DNA of 64,000 nucleotides from Tuctoria greenei (Eukaryota > Streptophyta > Magnoliopsida > Poales > Poaceae). This document shows positions 9,958-22,285 of the stretch, piece after piece. Position 1 is the stretch's first letter, and the number at the start of each line of letters is the position of its first letter. The stretch is taken from assembly GCA_036927565.1 (NCBI GenBank), contig JAYESD010000008.1, positions 20,540,100 through 20,604,099 on the forward strand. Direction: 5' to 3'. A program made the translations under genes and the position numbers. A model generated the notes under the pieces. That model was not told the DNA's origin. It saw only the letters and a program-made list of their open reading frames with translations, and did not search any database.

Positions 9958-10926
9958 CTACTCGACGTATTCAAGTTGCTCGGGATCTTCTTCTTCTTCG
10001 TCGTCATCCTTAGGATTAGGCACCATGGTTATGGGTGCTGAAGTAGAAGCTACTGCCTCACCCATTATCGATGCTTTTGTGGCAGCCAATGCTTGTACAT
10101 CAGCCTGCACCATAAACATCTTAAAGCCGTCAAGTTCCTGCTGGGCCCGCTCACAGCTGGCTTTCCAGTCATGAGCCTCCGCCCTGGACCGATCTCGATC
10201 TTTAGTCATCGTGCTCACCTGAGTACCCAACTGGTGCACATTATCTAAACTTGCTTCTAACTCAATTTCCATCTCTTGAGCTGCTCCACGAGCCTCCAAC
10301 AAGTTTTTAGCAATTAACTCATACTGCTCTTCTTTGAAACGGAGACGTCGGTTGAGAGGAGCGATTGAGGTTCTAAGCGATTTATTTTCACGCTCAAAAT
10401 GATCCCCTCGAATCATGGTTTCCCTCAGATTATCCACCAACTCCCTAATGCACGCCTTCTGGTTGCCATTTTCGCGACGTGATGCCGATGCATACACTGC
10501 TAAAGCTATCACCGATGTTCCCCCGCGGAGGTCATAATTGGCGATCAATCGGTTAGCCCATCCTTCAGCAGCCCTACCGCTGACCGGAAAGAACTCATAT
10601 GGAGTACCCACTAGCTGATGATGGTGAAGTTTGCAAAACCTCCCCATAGCAACACTTGCGGCGAAGCTCCAAGTTTCTTCCAGCAGAACACCCCTTGTTT
10701 TGATAGAAAAGGGGGCCCATCCGTTGCTTGGTGGACCAGCAGGCACGTCGACATAGATGACACACCTCTTCACCCTGTTGTCATGGAATTCCTTTCCCCA
10801 ATAGCTAGGAGCCTCTCCATATCCGCACTGGCTTATCAGCATGACAAACAAATCCGGAAACCCGCCTTGACCGGTGCATGTCGCGTGCACCCAACCGTTA
10901 GGTAACTGGATCATCTCTGTTGCCAT
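9958..10926 (-). CDS. Upstream ORF (ORF0-like) of family C, coiled-coil protein
   Basis: An open frame of 322 residues from the ATG at 10926-10924, in sense with and upstream of gag. I chose this ATG because a good 3' splice site (TTTCTACAG) ends four bases before it; the 22 codons further upstream are probably intron. The N-terminal half contains the block YVDVPAGPPSNGWAPFSI and a C/H-rich stretch. Residues about 160-290 look coiled-coil (heptad-like E/L/R). The tail is acidic (DDDEEEED). I know similar proteins only as unnamed ORFs of grass LTR elements, and the function is unknown. It is the only long undamaged ORF in this element although gag is broken, which is notable. A host-gene origin cannot be excluded. 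Confidence 0.6.
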   Translation of the reverse strand: MATEMIQLPNGWVHATCTGQGGFPDLFVMLISQCGYGEAPSYWGKEFHDNRVKRCVIYVDVPAGPPSNGWAPFSIKTRGVLLEETWSFAASVAMGRFCKLHHHQLVGTPYEFFPVSGRAAEGWANRLIANYDLRGGTSVIALAVYASASRRENGNQKACIRELVDNLRETMIRGDHFERENKSLRTSIAPLNRRLRFKEEQYELIAKNLLEARGAAQEMEIELEASLDNVHQLGTQVSTMTKDRDRSRAEAHDWKASCERAQQELDGFKMFMVQADVQALAATKASIMGEAVASTSAPITMVPNPKDDDEEEEDPEQLEYVE

Positions 10927-12760
10927 CTTCCTGTAGAAACACCACAGTTTCATACAGGATTTGTCAGAATCAAAGGTAGAGTTGAATACCAAAGTTGTAT
11001 TATAATTTCCAAGCTTTTCAGATTGTACTCATAGAGCTACATGTGAGCTAGGAAATAGAATCTATATAGGTTTTAAGTTGACCCATATTTTCTGTAAATT
11101 TTTGACAGAACCTCCCCTGCATATATAGTGATGTCCACAATTTATACAGGGATATCATGACAATATTTTTGAGGTAATGTTAAAATAAACTTTGTATAAC
11201 ATCAAGTTAACAATCCAGAAGTAAAAGATTTATCCCCTGAAAAGTTTGTTATACAGGTATTGCGTGCGAATTCACAAATAGGTGCAAAAACTGTTCCAAG
11301 TTCTGGACTGCCAGAACCAAGTTTGCGATAAATGGAATTAGACATCGCTATACCCAGATTCAGATCATGAACGTAAAATAAAGTTGATAGAGGACTTCCT
11401 AAGCTTTCCATAAATATATATATGTGACTATGTCACTATTCTGGATTAAGAGTTATAACTATCCAAATTAAACAGTTGAACTGACTGGTTTGCAACAGCA
11501 GTCCTGCAGTGCACTGTTTTGACTTCCAAATTTGATTTGACTCAAATTCGAATTTGGGAAAACTCTAAACATCAAACCAGTATATCTGCCTCTTCCCTTT
11601 CCAGACATGTGTCACAATAAGGCAGAAGATGCTTCTACAGTTAGTTAGGGCAAAATTTCTGGAACTGGTACAATGGTTGGGTCATCTGGAGCAGTTTTTG
11701 TATACCCCAAATTTCAATGGATTATCAAACTTTTCTGCCTTTACGGTCAACAGAAAAGTTGTAGAGGTCTTCACGTGATTTCCATCCATATATGATACTC
11801 TCATGTTATCTATACGATAACTAAGATTACAACCAGGCGAAGTCGAGCCAACTTCAGCCAGAAATCAAGAATCTTGATTCTATGTACCCTATCGAGTCGG
11901 AGTCCCTTTTTACGGAGTCCAGATCTACCAGTATCTGATATTTGGACTTTCCAAAACATTATGCATCCATTCTATCGTTGGAGATGGTCTAGTATCATGT
12001 TTGATACTGACGATACTACGTACCTTACCAAAGAAAATTCTATCCGGTAAATCCGGTTACGTCTATAGGTGGTTCCTATATCGTTCTCTTGCAAACGGCT
12101 TCTACACGGTCTTCTACTGTAGTTAATGCTGCAAAATACAAACAATCCCTTTCACACATTCACACCTCAAAGGTGGTATGGGGAAACATGACAGGCAGTC
12201 ACAATAATACATATGAAAATAAATGCATACGACTCTGGTGTGAGTCGCCCTCGAGCGAGATCATGTTCCGAGGTACATGGCTGTAAATATGTCTGTACAG
12301 CAAAGACTCCCGTACGATCCGGCTTATACACGCTCGGGCATACGTATTTCGCATGCTCCCATATAACATGAATGGTTCTAGAGAGGCATACTATCGGGTT
12401 ATACACCACCTGACTGGGGCTCCCACTAACTTTGAAGCACGCTGGGGTACCGTGTGTCATAGGCTCTCAGAAACATTGAAAGCTTCAGAGACTCCTATTA
12501 ACTTCCTGTGCCAAGCCACGGAAATTTCACATACCACTCCTCGTATGCTGAGCTTATCGTGATTGATCTGCTCTCGGTGGCGTACCTTACCTCTTACCTG
12601 ACGTCGGGGCGTCGTTACAGAATATAATAACACATAGTTAGTTTACCACCTTTATAACTTATACTAATACTACTCCTTATAAGGGCATATAGCTGATTCC
12701 TCACTCAAATCCTAATTGTTTTTGAAAATATGTTCTTTTCTAGTACTCTATTCTCAATGA
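10927..12760 (-). other. Family C leader with possible intron
   Basis: 1.8 kb between PBS and ORF0 without supported coding. The minus strand has a strong candidate donor (GTCAG then GTAAGAGG) near 12600 and the acceptor at 10936-10931, which would define an intron of about 1.66 kb. This is inference from consensus only. Confidence 0.4.
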
Positions 12761-12773
12761 TGCTCTGATACCA
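12761..12773 (-). other. Primer-binding site, family C
   Basis: Minus-strand TGGTATCAGAGCA directly abuts the LTR end (ACAGACA) and matches initiator-Met tRNA. Confidence 0.88.
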
Positions 12774-15700
12774 TGTCTGTGGGGACCGGAATCCCGACAT
12801 CCGAGGATCTCATTGGGTGGTGTCATGCGATGCGACACCCAACAGTATACAAGAACAGAACGAGAATAAAATACAAAATAAAGTCTTTTATTTATCTTAC
12901 AGCGGAAGTTTTACAATACTAGCGGAAGGAAAGAAATATATATATCATAGCTACGCTCTCAGCACTAGCTATGCAAAAGCAAAGTCACCCATGCCTTGGA
13001 TGCTTCGCACTAGCAACACGCAAGTCACGGCGGCGTGCAGGGTTCCCACTCAGCTGTACACCCTGGAGGGGGTGCAGCCTCATCATCCAACCCTTCATCA
13101 ATTGTATAACCTGCAAAAACTCGTTAACTGCAAACGTGAGCATAAGGCTCAGCAAGACTAACCCGTCCCACTAGACATATGCAAGGGGGACACTAAACAT
13201 AGGTAAGGAATAACATAAAAGACTCGCCTACAAATGGATCCTTATAATCATGTTTTAAGTAGCAAATGACATTCTTCAAGCACGGCACATCATAGACTCC
13301 ACAATCAAACAAGAAACGCTTTGCCGATGATATGACATGCTCAAAGCACATAATGCTATTACAGCTAAAGTATGGGGAAACTGTAAACTTTAATTTTGCT
13401 ATCTCTAAGCCATACAAGGTTGCAAAGCAATTATAATTCAATACAATATATTTTTTTGGCTTCTTTAGTATTTACTACGTCACCGCTCAGTGAACAAGTG
13501 GTACTATATTACCGCGAGGGACGGTGATTGCAATCAGGACACACCCGGACAACACGACACATACGTCATTCGAAAGTGTCAGCGAGTACACTTGTACCTA
13601 CATAACACTTCAGTACTAGGCATATATGGCCACCTTTCACAAGAAACCCGAACGCTGAAACCATCTCACCTCCGCAAACAGAAGGTCTCCGCACGGAACA
13701 CCTCATGTGTCCGCTGACAGATTTACACCTTACTGTCCTCAACCCACCCCTATCGATGGTAGGTTAGTGGGCCTCGACACCCCGGTTATCGAGTTATGTC
13801 AGTTTATTGGATCCCATATCTCCATTATGTTGCCAGTACAATTCAAGCTTGTCCGAAGGGGCTGCATACGGACGGGCCTAAATCGACACAGGCAGGGCTA
13901 TGCGACCGAGACTCAATTCTCGCCGCTTCCTATCCATCCCCTGCTCGGTCTCAGTTTTATTATATTAAGCCATTAACCAATCCTGTGAGATATGTCCTAC
14001 ATTTCTCGCGAGTAGATTCCATCTACTCGACTTCTACCATATTTCCTATACATTAGCAAAGCAGTTACTACAGGTCAAACTATAACCCGTTCCAACCAAT
14101 CCCTGGGATTTTTGGTCATGCAAGTGGAGTATCAATCATCCTAAACGTAATCCACAATTCATATACTACTCATCGTAGTGATAAAGCAAAATTTTATAAA
14201 CAACTTAAATGCAAACCGGGGCTTGCCTGGTTGCAGGTCAGAGTCGGGGTTAATCTCTGGAAAGTGCTCTTCCAAAGCTTCTGGGTCCTCCTCGACTTCT
14301 GTCACTATATGATATGCATATAACATGTATATAAATGACTTTGAAAAATAATTATTACCAAGACCATAATTTAATCCATGGTGATCATTATATGATAGGG
14401 ACCTTAATTGGCTGTGGAACTTTGATGGTAGATACTAGGGAATATTGTCAAAGCTCTTGCAAAGAACAGGAGATGATTAAAGTATATTGTTGTCTTTAAA
14501 ATTATGGCATTTCTTAAACTTCGAAAAATTTTAGAGAAGACACTGTAGCTTGAACATAGCTGCCAGTTGATAATCATGATAGAGGAAGTTGTCTTGGTTC
14601 TAGCAAAATTTGTTTCATAAATTTCTAAGCTTTGGTGCAGGAGTTATTGAATTTATAAGTTGGCAAGAATTTCTGGAATTATCTTATAATTGAATTTTTA
14701 GCCTTTTAATCAATATTCAGTTTGTATCTGAATTAGGACTAGGATAGTAGGTCAATTAAATCCCAGATTTTTACAGGAACTAGTGTATGACCAAAGGGAG
14801 GATTAGTCCAAATTTGGGACATAACAAAGCAACTGAATATCTGTAAAAATTCAATAACTCAAAAAGGTAATTGAACTATACAGAGGGTCATACAGGTGCA
14901 ATGGCTCCCAAACTTTTTTCTGGTAGTCAATAATAGGACAATGCATTTTATGTGAATTTTGGGGATTTTTCCAGTGACAAGTTCATCTGGAACAATTGCA
15001 TTTGTATTTCGGAAGATTGTTTTATACAGAATTTATCTGTGTGTTTCACAGAACCTAATTGGTACTGATAGAAACTAGAGCTCAAGGGCTTTCAAACAAA
15101 ATTTGTTTGAATATTTTAGGAGCATTCTACAGAAAGTTATGGATTTTCTAAGTTGGAATCAAATCTGGAATTAATCTCTAATTTGAATTAAACCGTGGGT
15201 CCCAATATTTTAAAATGGACCAATGGCATTTAAACCACACGGGGACCACAGGGATACAACACGTAGCCACAATAGATCCCAGGGCCACACCTGATCCGAC
15301 GGTTAAAAGGGCGCTGACACGTGGGACCCGCCGCGTCGTCTTCCTCCTCCCGACGAGGGCGGCGCGCGGGGCTCCCGCGGCGGCGTTCTCCGTCGAGCCT
15401 CGCTGGATCTGCGTTCCCGGCCACCGCAGCACCTAAATTTTGCGCCCAACCTTCATTTCATGCGCTGAGCACGATGGTAGGGTCAGGGAGGCCTGCCGAC
15501 GATCGGAAATAGTGGCGCATCGGCGGTGGCGGCAGCTAGGGTTCCGGCCATGTTGGAACCTTCGCTCTGTGGCTAAACTCTTCTAAAAATGTTGGGGAAA
15601 GACTCATGGAACCACTAGGAAGGTGTTGGGAAGGTGAGATGGTCGTGTAACGGTCGGCAAAACCATCATGAACGGTGACTGAAGCAACTTCTTAACGGCG

Positions 15701-17171
15701 GAGGGGAGAACTCATGATTCTCGAGCTACGGTTGATTATTTTTAGTGATTCCAGTTCGAGAAGGTGTGCAAAGAAGTGTAGAAGCTATTTTCTAGCAATT
15801 GTGGAGAGTGATCAAGTGTGGAACTCGAATTGAAAGAATAACCGAGCGAGTTCATAAGCTTTGGCCGAAAGTAAAACCTAGCTAACTTGCTCGATACTCC
15901 CGTAAACAAAGAGAGGCTTTCACCGACGTGTAGAGTGTGTCCTGGCGCACCAGTTTGCTATAAGAGTAGAAGCGTGAAACTACGTGTAGCGGCCTGGCAC
16001 CATGGAGCAGAGACGGTGCACGGTGAACACGACGGCGAGATTCGGTGTCGCTTTGAAATACCGGCTAAAACCTCAACGAACGATCGACAGAAGTGAACCA
16101 GAGGGTAGACGAGAGAGTGGGGAACAACCTTGCCATTGGAAGCTTGGCGCGAGAGGCCTTCGGCTGGCCGGCAACGAGCGCGCGGCGCCAGCGGTCGGAA
16201 ACTTGCGCGCGGGATGAAAACGGCGTAGCTCGTCGGCTCAGCGTGAGGGAATGCGATAAGGGTGACCGTGGAGTGATAAGGAGGAGCCAGGGACGCTATT
16301 TATAGGGTCCAAACGGTGGTAGCTCACCCATGTCATGCTGGCCATGCATGCCGTCGCGGTGGCGCCCGGGGGAAGAAAGCCGGGGCGGTGAATCGTTTTC
16401 ACTGTCTGACCTGTGGGCCCCACCTCTCTCTCCCTTATCCCCTCCTCTAAATTCGAGCTAAAACATTGTCCAAAAATTTCCAAAATTTACAGGTAGGCTA
16501 AGAAAAATATGGGGAATTCAATTCTGCAATCAGATTTCAATTTTGACATAGTTTGCATCAAATGCAAATTCAAATTTGAATTCAAATATGGTTATAAACC
16601 TTATTGAATTAAATAGTATCTGAGGTCCAAAAATCTCCAAACTTTGAAACCAAGTTCCCTGAACTATAAAAGGTCTTAGGAAAAATTAGGGATTGATTTG
16701 GGCAAAGTTTAGTGCAAGGCTAAATTTTATGTTGACGCGAAATGAATTCCTTGTACGAGTCCAAACAAATAGAAGATGTACTTCAAAAATCTTGAAAATT
16801 TTCTGAGAAGCTATTTAGATATTTAAGAGTCCAAGGAAAAATTTGGAGCCTTGGATTTAAATCTTTTTGGCAGTGCCTAATATGCAAAGCAACATAATCA
16901 AATTACCTTTGTTTTGATTCTTATATTGCTGCCATATAATTAGCACTAGCTATTTCAATCAATTTACTTCCCAACTTGCAGAAAGGTTTATTTTAAATGT
17001 TCTAGGGTTAGAGTGAAGTCCAGTCCTCCTGTTGATAAGATTTAAACGTGAGTAGAAAGAAATCTTTTTAATGAGGTCAAGTTTGATGTGCACAATTGTA
17101 TTGACTTCCATTATGCTTGATAAACCACTTGTAGTTGAACTTCACATAAAAGCAAAAAGTGGGATTTTACA
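12774..17171 (-). repeat. Family C long LTR (5' LTR, about 4.4 kb)
   Basis: Minus-strand ends are TGTAAAATCCC at 17171 and CCCACAGACA at 12774, followed by the PBS. The right edge cuts the gag frame of another element, which supports the boundary; GATGC at 17172-17176 could be one target-duplication copy. A TATA box at about 16295-16306 leaves an 0.87 kb U3 and about 3.5 kb of R-U5. It contains no GGACTAGTCC motif. A GC-rich stretch at about 15230-15560 and 15940-16400 lies near or downstream of the TATA box; its ORFs overlap on both strands and look non-coding. The partner LTR is outside the window. Confidence 0.75.
16295..16306 (-). promoter_or_regulatory. TATA box of family C LTR
   Basis: The minus strand reads CCTATAAATAGCG, a near-perfect plant TATA box, at the start of a GC-rich leader. 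Confidence 0.65.
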
Positions 17172-18840
17172 GATGCTCAGCACAAGCTTGTTTCTGATAA
17201 GAGGAAATGGAGCGCGCCATCGAGCAGCCGTGGGGGTGGTCCACATAAGTACTGCTTGGTGTATCGATCACCATCCGGGCAGTGATGGCAGCCACCGGCG
17301 CGACCGCAGCAGTTCCGCAGTCGTTCTTTCAATGTGCCATGTTTCTGAACGCCATTTCCACAGCAGCAGCAGCATCAGCAGCAAAGGATGGTTCTGGGAT
17401 TCCGTCCGCAGCTTGGAGGGAACCCGACACAATACACGTGCTATACGTGTGGCCATGTCGGACATTTTGTGAGGGACTGCCCTGAGCAGCGACGGGGCAG
17501 CGGACCACCACCATATCAGGGTGCAACTCAGCCCCGTAACCTGCCCAAGAAACCAGCACCAAAACCCGGCAACATCCACCACATAGCTCTTGAAGATGTG
17601 CCGGAAGGCGAACCCGCCCTCGCGGGTACATTTTCTCTACTTGATCATCCCGTAGTCATACTCTTTGACTCCGGTGCTACCCATAATTTCATTAGCCAAT
17701 CATATGTTGTCAAGCATCAATTACCTATCACTCCCACAGAAAGTCCATATTTGATTTGCTCTCCGGGTGGGAAAATAGCAGCGGACATGAAAGTTCATAA
17801 AGCACAACTTAAGATGGATGGGAATATCTATCCAACTTCTCTAATTATATTAGAGGGTCAAAAGCTCGATGTCATCTTAGGTATGTCATGGCTACACTGT
17901 CACGGTGATGTTCTCGACATCGTTCCACGTGTGGTCCATTTAAACTCTCCACTACATGAACCACACACTCTCATTTAGACCGCCTTATCCAAGAAATTAC
18001 AGCCACATACACCACGGAAGCCACAAAGATTGAGGACATTCGTGTGGTCCATGAATATTGGGACGTGTTTCCCCAACCTTCCAGGTATGCCACCGGATAG
18101 AGACATCGTGTTCAAGATTGAACTTATTCCGGTAACCACGCCTATCTCTCGAAGGCCGTACAAGATGGCACCAAATGAGTTGGCGGAATTAAAAGAGAAT
18201 TTGAAGGACCTGCTGGACAAAGGTCTCATACGCCCAAGTTCATCACATTGGGGCTTCTCCACATTGTTTGTAAAGAAGAAGGACAGGATGCTACGTCTAT
18301 GTGTGGACTATCATCCGCTCGACACCGTGACGATCAAGAACAAGTATCCACTATCGCTCATCGATATTTTATTCGATCAATTAGTGGGTGCTATAGTTTT
18401 CTCGAAGATGGATCTTCGGTCTGCATATCATCAAGTCAAAATCCGACCGGAGGATATACCAAAGACAACATTCTCGACAAGATATGGACTCTACAAATAT
18501 CTTGTCAAGTCGTTCGGACTTACCAACGCACCAGCTCACTTTATATACCTCATGAATTCTGTATTCATGCTGGAGTTGGACAAGTTTGTCGTGGTATTCA
18601 TTGATGATATTCTGGTTTATTCTAAATCGAAGGAAGAACACACCAAACAGTTGCATATCATACTCCAACGATTGCAAGATCACAAGCTCTATGCAAAATT
18701 CAGCAAGTGCGAGTTTTGGATCAGCCAAGTGCCATTTCTTGGTCACATTATTTCAGCGGAGGGTATCGCTGTTGATCCAAGAAAAATTGTGCAAGTGCTG
18801 AAATGGATGTCTCCAAAGTTCGTTCATGAAGTCCGCAGCT
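17172..18840 (+). pseudogene. pol: Gag C-terminus, protease and RT of a family C-like element (plus, truncated both sides)
   Basis: This is a plus-strand relative of the gag at 8335-9594; compare YRSPSGQ shared by both. It shows in order a Q-rich linker, a zinc knuckle (CYTCGHVGHFVRDC) near 17440, a protease with DSGATHNF near 17670, the linker LPGMPPDRDI, and RT with FIDDILVYSK near 18600 up to HIISAEGIAVDP. There are stops in the gag part (about 17282 and 17345) and a TAG at 17976-17978, and the frame shifts and returns between about 17980 and 18080. The left edge is cut by the family C LTR and the right edge by a copia LTR at 18841. RNase H and integrase are absent from the window. Confidence 0.85.
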
Positions 18841-18937
18841 TGAATGTAGCCTAGAGGGGGGGGGGGGGTGAATAGGATTTTTAAATTTTTTGTCGATCCC
18901 TAAAACACTTAGCAAAGAGATCAAATACAGAAAGGAT

Positions 18938-18967
18938 GGACTAGTCCGTTATGATGCGGGCTAGTCC
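18938..18967. repeat. Palindrome pair downstream of TATA, copia 1 LTR
   Basis: GGACTAGTCC at 18938-18947 and the variant GGCTAGTCC at 18959-18967, about 650 bp downstream (minus sense) of the TATA box. Confidence 0.8.
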
Positions 18968-19600
18968 GGTATATGCACACTTAAAAGTAGAAGTAAATCT
19001 TTAATTCTTCTTCTAGTATTCTATGCAGCGGAGATCAATTGACAACTTAAGTATATTATGATGATGAAGTAAGAGATTGTAGCTATCAAGTTTAACACAA
19101 TGTTTTGATGAAAATTAAACAAGAATTTGCAAACCCTAAAATGAGATCAAAAAGTAAAACAAGAACACGCGAGACAATATTTTATCCCGAAGTTCGATTC
19201 CACACAAGAATCTATGTCCTCGTTGGAGTCCACGAAGCACCGGGTCTTCACTAACCCTTCCCTCTTTGAATCACCACGGAGACCGATTCTCAATCACTAA
19301 CCACCCAAGGGGTAAATACCTCGTTCGAGGGGCCTTCTCAGAAGTTGAGAGCTCCCCAAATAGTAGAACGAATGAACACCACCAAAAACACTCAAAAGAT
19401 GTATAATAATTAATGAGAGTGTGCAAGAGATCAAACCCAAGAGCTCCAGATCATGAAAAACGAATTCTGTCCTTTACTAAATCCCTACTACTCAAAGATT
19501 TGATCCTTTTGGTTTAGAATGAAAGGATAGAGGTGTCTTTGTGCTCTTGAAAGGTGTGACGGCGTAGGGGTTCGAGAGTTAGGGTTACATGGCCGTGCAC

Positions 19601-19612
19601 CTCTTTTTATAC
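19601..19612 (-). promoter_or_regulatory. TATA box of copia 1 LTR
   Basis: The minus strand reads GTATAAAAAGAG. The palindrome cluster begins about 40 bp upstream in minus sense. Confidence 0.6.
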
Positions 19613-19651
19613 AATGGTTTCTAAAAGTAACTGTTAGGTTTCGCGAAGTAC

Positions 19652-20121
19652 GGACTAGTCCGTTGTCGAACACCGGACTAGTCCGGTGCGCGTGTGTGAA
19701 AAACCCTAAGTTTTGAGGGTACTGGACTAGTCTGTTATGGTTAGTACTAGTCCGCTTTTGTTCTAGCGAGTTTTCGGACTAGTCTGGTCAATATCGGACT
19801 TGTGCGCTGTGGTGAAAATGTGAAGAACTGAGGACAAGTCCGCACTTAGAGGACTTGTCTGTTTTCGTTCCAGAGAGTTTTCGGACTGGTCCGGTGAATA
19901 TTGGAGTTGTCCGCTGTGGTGAAAATGTGAAGAACTGAGGACAAGGATGCGCTTGGAGGACTTGTCCATTTTCGGTTCAGAGAGTTTTCAGACTAGTCTG
20001 GTCAAAATTAGACTAGTCGCACTTGTGTAGGACGTAAAGAGCTACGGACAAGTCCGTACTTGGAGGACTTGTCTGTTTCCAGAGAGATTTCATACTAGTC
20101 CAGTCAATGTCGGACTAGTCC
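19652..20121. repeat. GGACTAGTCC/GGACTTGTCC cluster upstream of TATA, copia 1 LTR
   Basis: Roughly eighteen perfect or one- to two-mismatch copies, partly in a longer repeated context (GGTGAAAATGTGAAGAACTG occurs twice), so some spread was by local duplication. Confidence 0.85.
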
Positions 20122-20380
20122 ATTATTTCTGAGACTTGTGCAGTGAGTACGATCTCATCACTTGAGCTCTTGGGATGTGTTTCTCCAACACACTCCTAAA
20201 AAATTAAATCTACTCATTTCAAATCTTGAGCCCTTTTTCTTTTGGATCCTCATTCTCCTTCATTTTTGTAATTTCTTTCTCATCTATTGAGACTTGCTCT
20301 CATCTCGACGATATTGTCAGGATCTCATTTTTTGTCATTAATCAACCAAAACCCACCGGGGATGCCTAGATGCACTTTCA

Positions 20381-20396
20381 ATCTCTCCCTTTTTGG
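20381..20396 (-). other. Polypurine tract, copia 1
   Basis: Minus-strand CCAAAAAGGGAGAGAT, directly before the LTR start TGAAAGTG. A further G-rich tract lies at 20641-20664, a multiple-tract pattern typical of Sireviruses. Confidence 0.75.
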
Positions 20397-21035
20397 TGAT
20401 TGATGACAACCAATTGAGATTACACAAATATGATGAAAAGTTCGGATTTTCATAGAGTGTGCACATATGAGTTTTGAGAAAAATTGTGAATGTAGAAGTA
20501 CTACTCATATGTGCAATCTTTATGGTGGGGTGCAAACCTATGTGTGTGTGAGCAAGAATGTTGATGTAAACGAGGTGAAAAGCATAATCATAACATAATA
20601 ATGATTAACATCATAAAGATTATCAAGCTAAGACCTAGGACTCCCCCTCAATCTCTCCCCCTTTGGCATCAAGGCACCAAAAAGGAAGAGAAGGAGGGAT
20701 CTACCCGTCATTGTCGGCTCCATCCATGCTTTCGGTCCTTTCTTCACTTTCTTCTTCATCACGCTAATGAGGAGGAGGAGGATAACCACCCATCATGCCC
20801 CAACGGCCAAAGTAAGCAAGTTCAGAGTTGGTGAGAGGAGGAACCTCAAAGAAGTAGATCCGGAGTCTTATGAGATGACAGGAGACCCCAAGGGCTCAAT
20901 CTCTAGTTTTTGACAAATGGCCTTGACATTTTCTTTCATGTATTGCATTTGTTCCTTTCTTGCCTTGTTGATCTTGTGTAGCTTCACCTCTGATTTGCGG
21001 CAAGAACCAAATATAGCAGCAATATACTTCATTAT
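20397..21035 (-). other. Copia 1 3' untranslated region and decayed end of the extra ORF
   Basis: Short frameshifted pieces of the extra ORF's C-terminus are recognisable to about 20700. Nothing else is supported. Confidence 0.4.
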
Positions 21036-22280
21036 CTAACTAGCGGACCCCTTGTGAGATGGAGGGGCCCTAGAGCTAGAGGGAGCCCTTGCTTCTTCTT
21101 CGGCTCTCCTTGGGCGCTCCTCACTTGACGCATGAGAGGCAGCCGTTGGGAGAGCAGCTTGAGGCGGCTTCTGAGGCCTTGAAGCAGTGTGCTCCACGTC
21201 CTTCAGAAACTCGACTCCTGTGACCTTCTCAATCATCAACATAATATATGGCGCATAGCCATAGGATCGTATGGGTGTGCAAGAGATGTTCACCATGTCA
21301 TTCCAAATATAGTTGAACACATCAAACCTTCTTCCCCTGCTTATGACCTTCATTAGGGTTCTCAAGTACCCTTGGACACTGCCCACATCCCCATCCTTAG
21401 AAGCAATGGTCTTCCGAAGCACTCGATTGAGGACAATGAAGAATGGCTTCATGTTCTCGGTTGATGTGGGATAGTAATGAATATGAGTGTCATAGAGGAA
21501 CTCCATGTTGTCCTTATCTAGAGGTCTGTCATTGTGGATCACGATCTCATGGTTCTCGGTATCCTCAAGATGTAACAGCTTTGCAAAGTCAACATAGGTG
21601 ACAGAGTAGATTGATCCATGAGTCATCCAGGTTACTCTTTCTTCACCCGTATTGGCAAAGTGACAAGTGGCATAGAATTGGGTTGTCACTTCATCATTCC
21701 AGTTCTATCTAAAGGATAACAAATTCTTTGGATCATGCCTCTCTGCAGTGACCACTATCTCATCAAATGTAGCACAACTCTTTCTTCAAAGGTAGTCCCA
21801 GTCTATCCATTGACTGCGTACCACTGGGGTCTTCATGTTGAGGTAGACGCTGTTGTAGTAATTCGAGTGGAAATCACTCCAAAACCTCAGATCAGCAGCT
21901 ACCTTCCCACTGCTGTAAGCGTCGACTTTCCTGAACTTCCAGGCAACATCGCTGCCACTTCTAGTGAATTTCTCCTTTGAGGAACTCCTATTTCCTTGTC
22001 TCGAAGGTGCAATCTTCAGAGGACCAATCGGGCCAGAAGCAATCTCTTTTCCTTTTCCCTTAGCTTGGCATGGAGCCGCCGAGCTACATCCAACTACTTC
22101 TTTACCCTTTGCAGGTGGTTTCTTTGCTGGGACCTTTCGCCGCACACGACGTGGAGCGGGTGAAGGGTCAACAACACGATCTTGCCTTTTCTTGATACGA
22201 TGCTCCATAGCACGAGGCAATATCTCTTGATCCATTTCAGCCTCGTAGTTGGAGATATTCTCATTTGAGGAGGTCAACAT
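21036..22280 (-). pseudogene. Extra 3' ORF (env-like position) of copia 1
   Basis: The frame opens at the ATG at 22280-22278, aligned with the copia 2 start. The first part is basic and lysine/proline-rich. It is followed by WIDWDYL and a conserved region with WMTHGSIYSVTY, VLNRVLRKTIASKDGD and SYGYAPYIMLMIEKVTG. This region resembles what I know as a 'putative plant transposon protein' domain of grass elements; the function is unknown. Stops interrupt it at about 21786-21784 (TGA) and near 21713 (TAG). It lies after RNase H in the env position of Sireviruses, but I see no signal peptide or membrane segment. It has its own upstream TATA box and a putative intron. Confidence 0.7.
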
Positions 22281-22285
22281 TTTCC

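Larger units (their letters stand above)
18841..20380 (-). repeat. Copia 1 3' LTR
   Basis: A 1540 bp LTR. The minus-strand start TGAAAGTGCATC is at 20380, and on the plus strand it opens TGAATGTAGCC followed by a run of 13 G. A polypurine tract abuts it on the right. Palindromes lie on both sides of its TATA box. Confidence 0.88.

Noticed and set aside
12774..12800. tRNA gene suggested by TGGTATCAGAGCA
   Set aside because: Only the 13-base primer-binding match is present; no cloverleaf follows.
15178..15512. Overlapping ORFs on both strands in a GC-rich stretch, possibly a host gene exon
   Set aside because: Open frames on both strands are expected at high GC. There is no recognisable domain, and the stretch lies within the LTR downstream of its TATA box.
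17268..17631. Minus-strand ORFs over the zinc-knuckle region
   Set aside because: Antisense to a clear gag-protease frame on the plus strand.
21036..22280. True viral envelope gene after copia RNase H
   Set aside because: No signal peptide, membrane anchor or glycoprotein features; kept as an extra ORF of unknown function.
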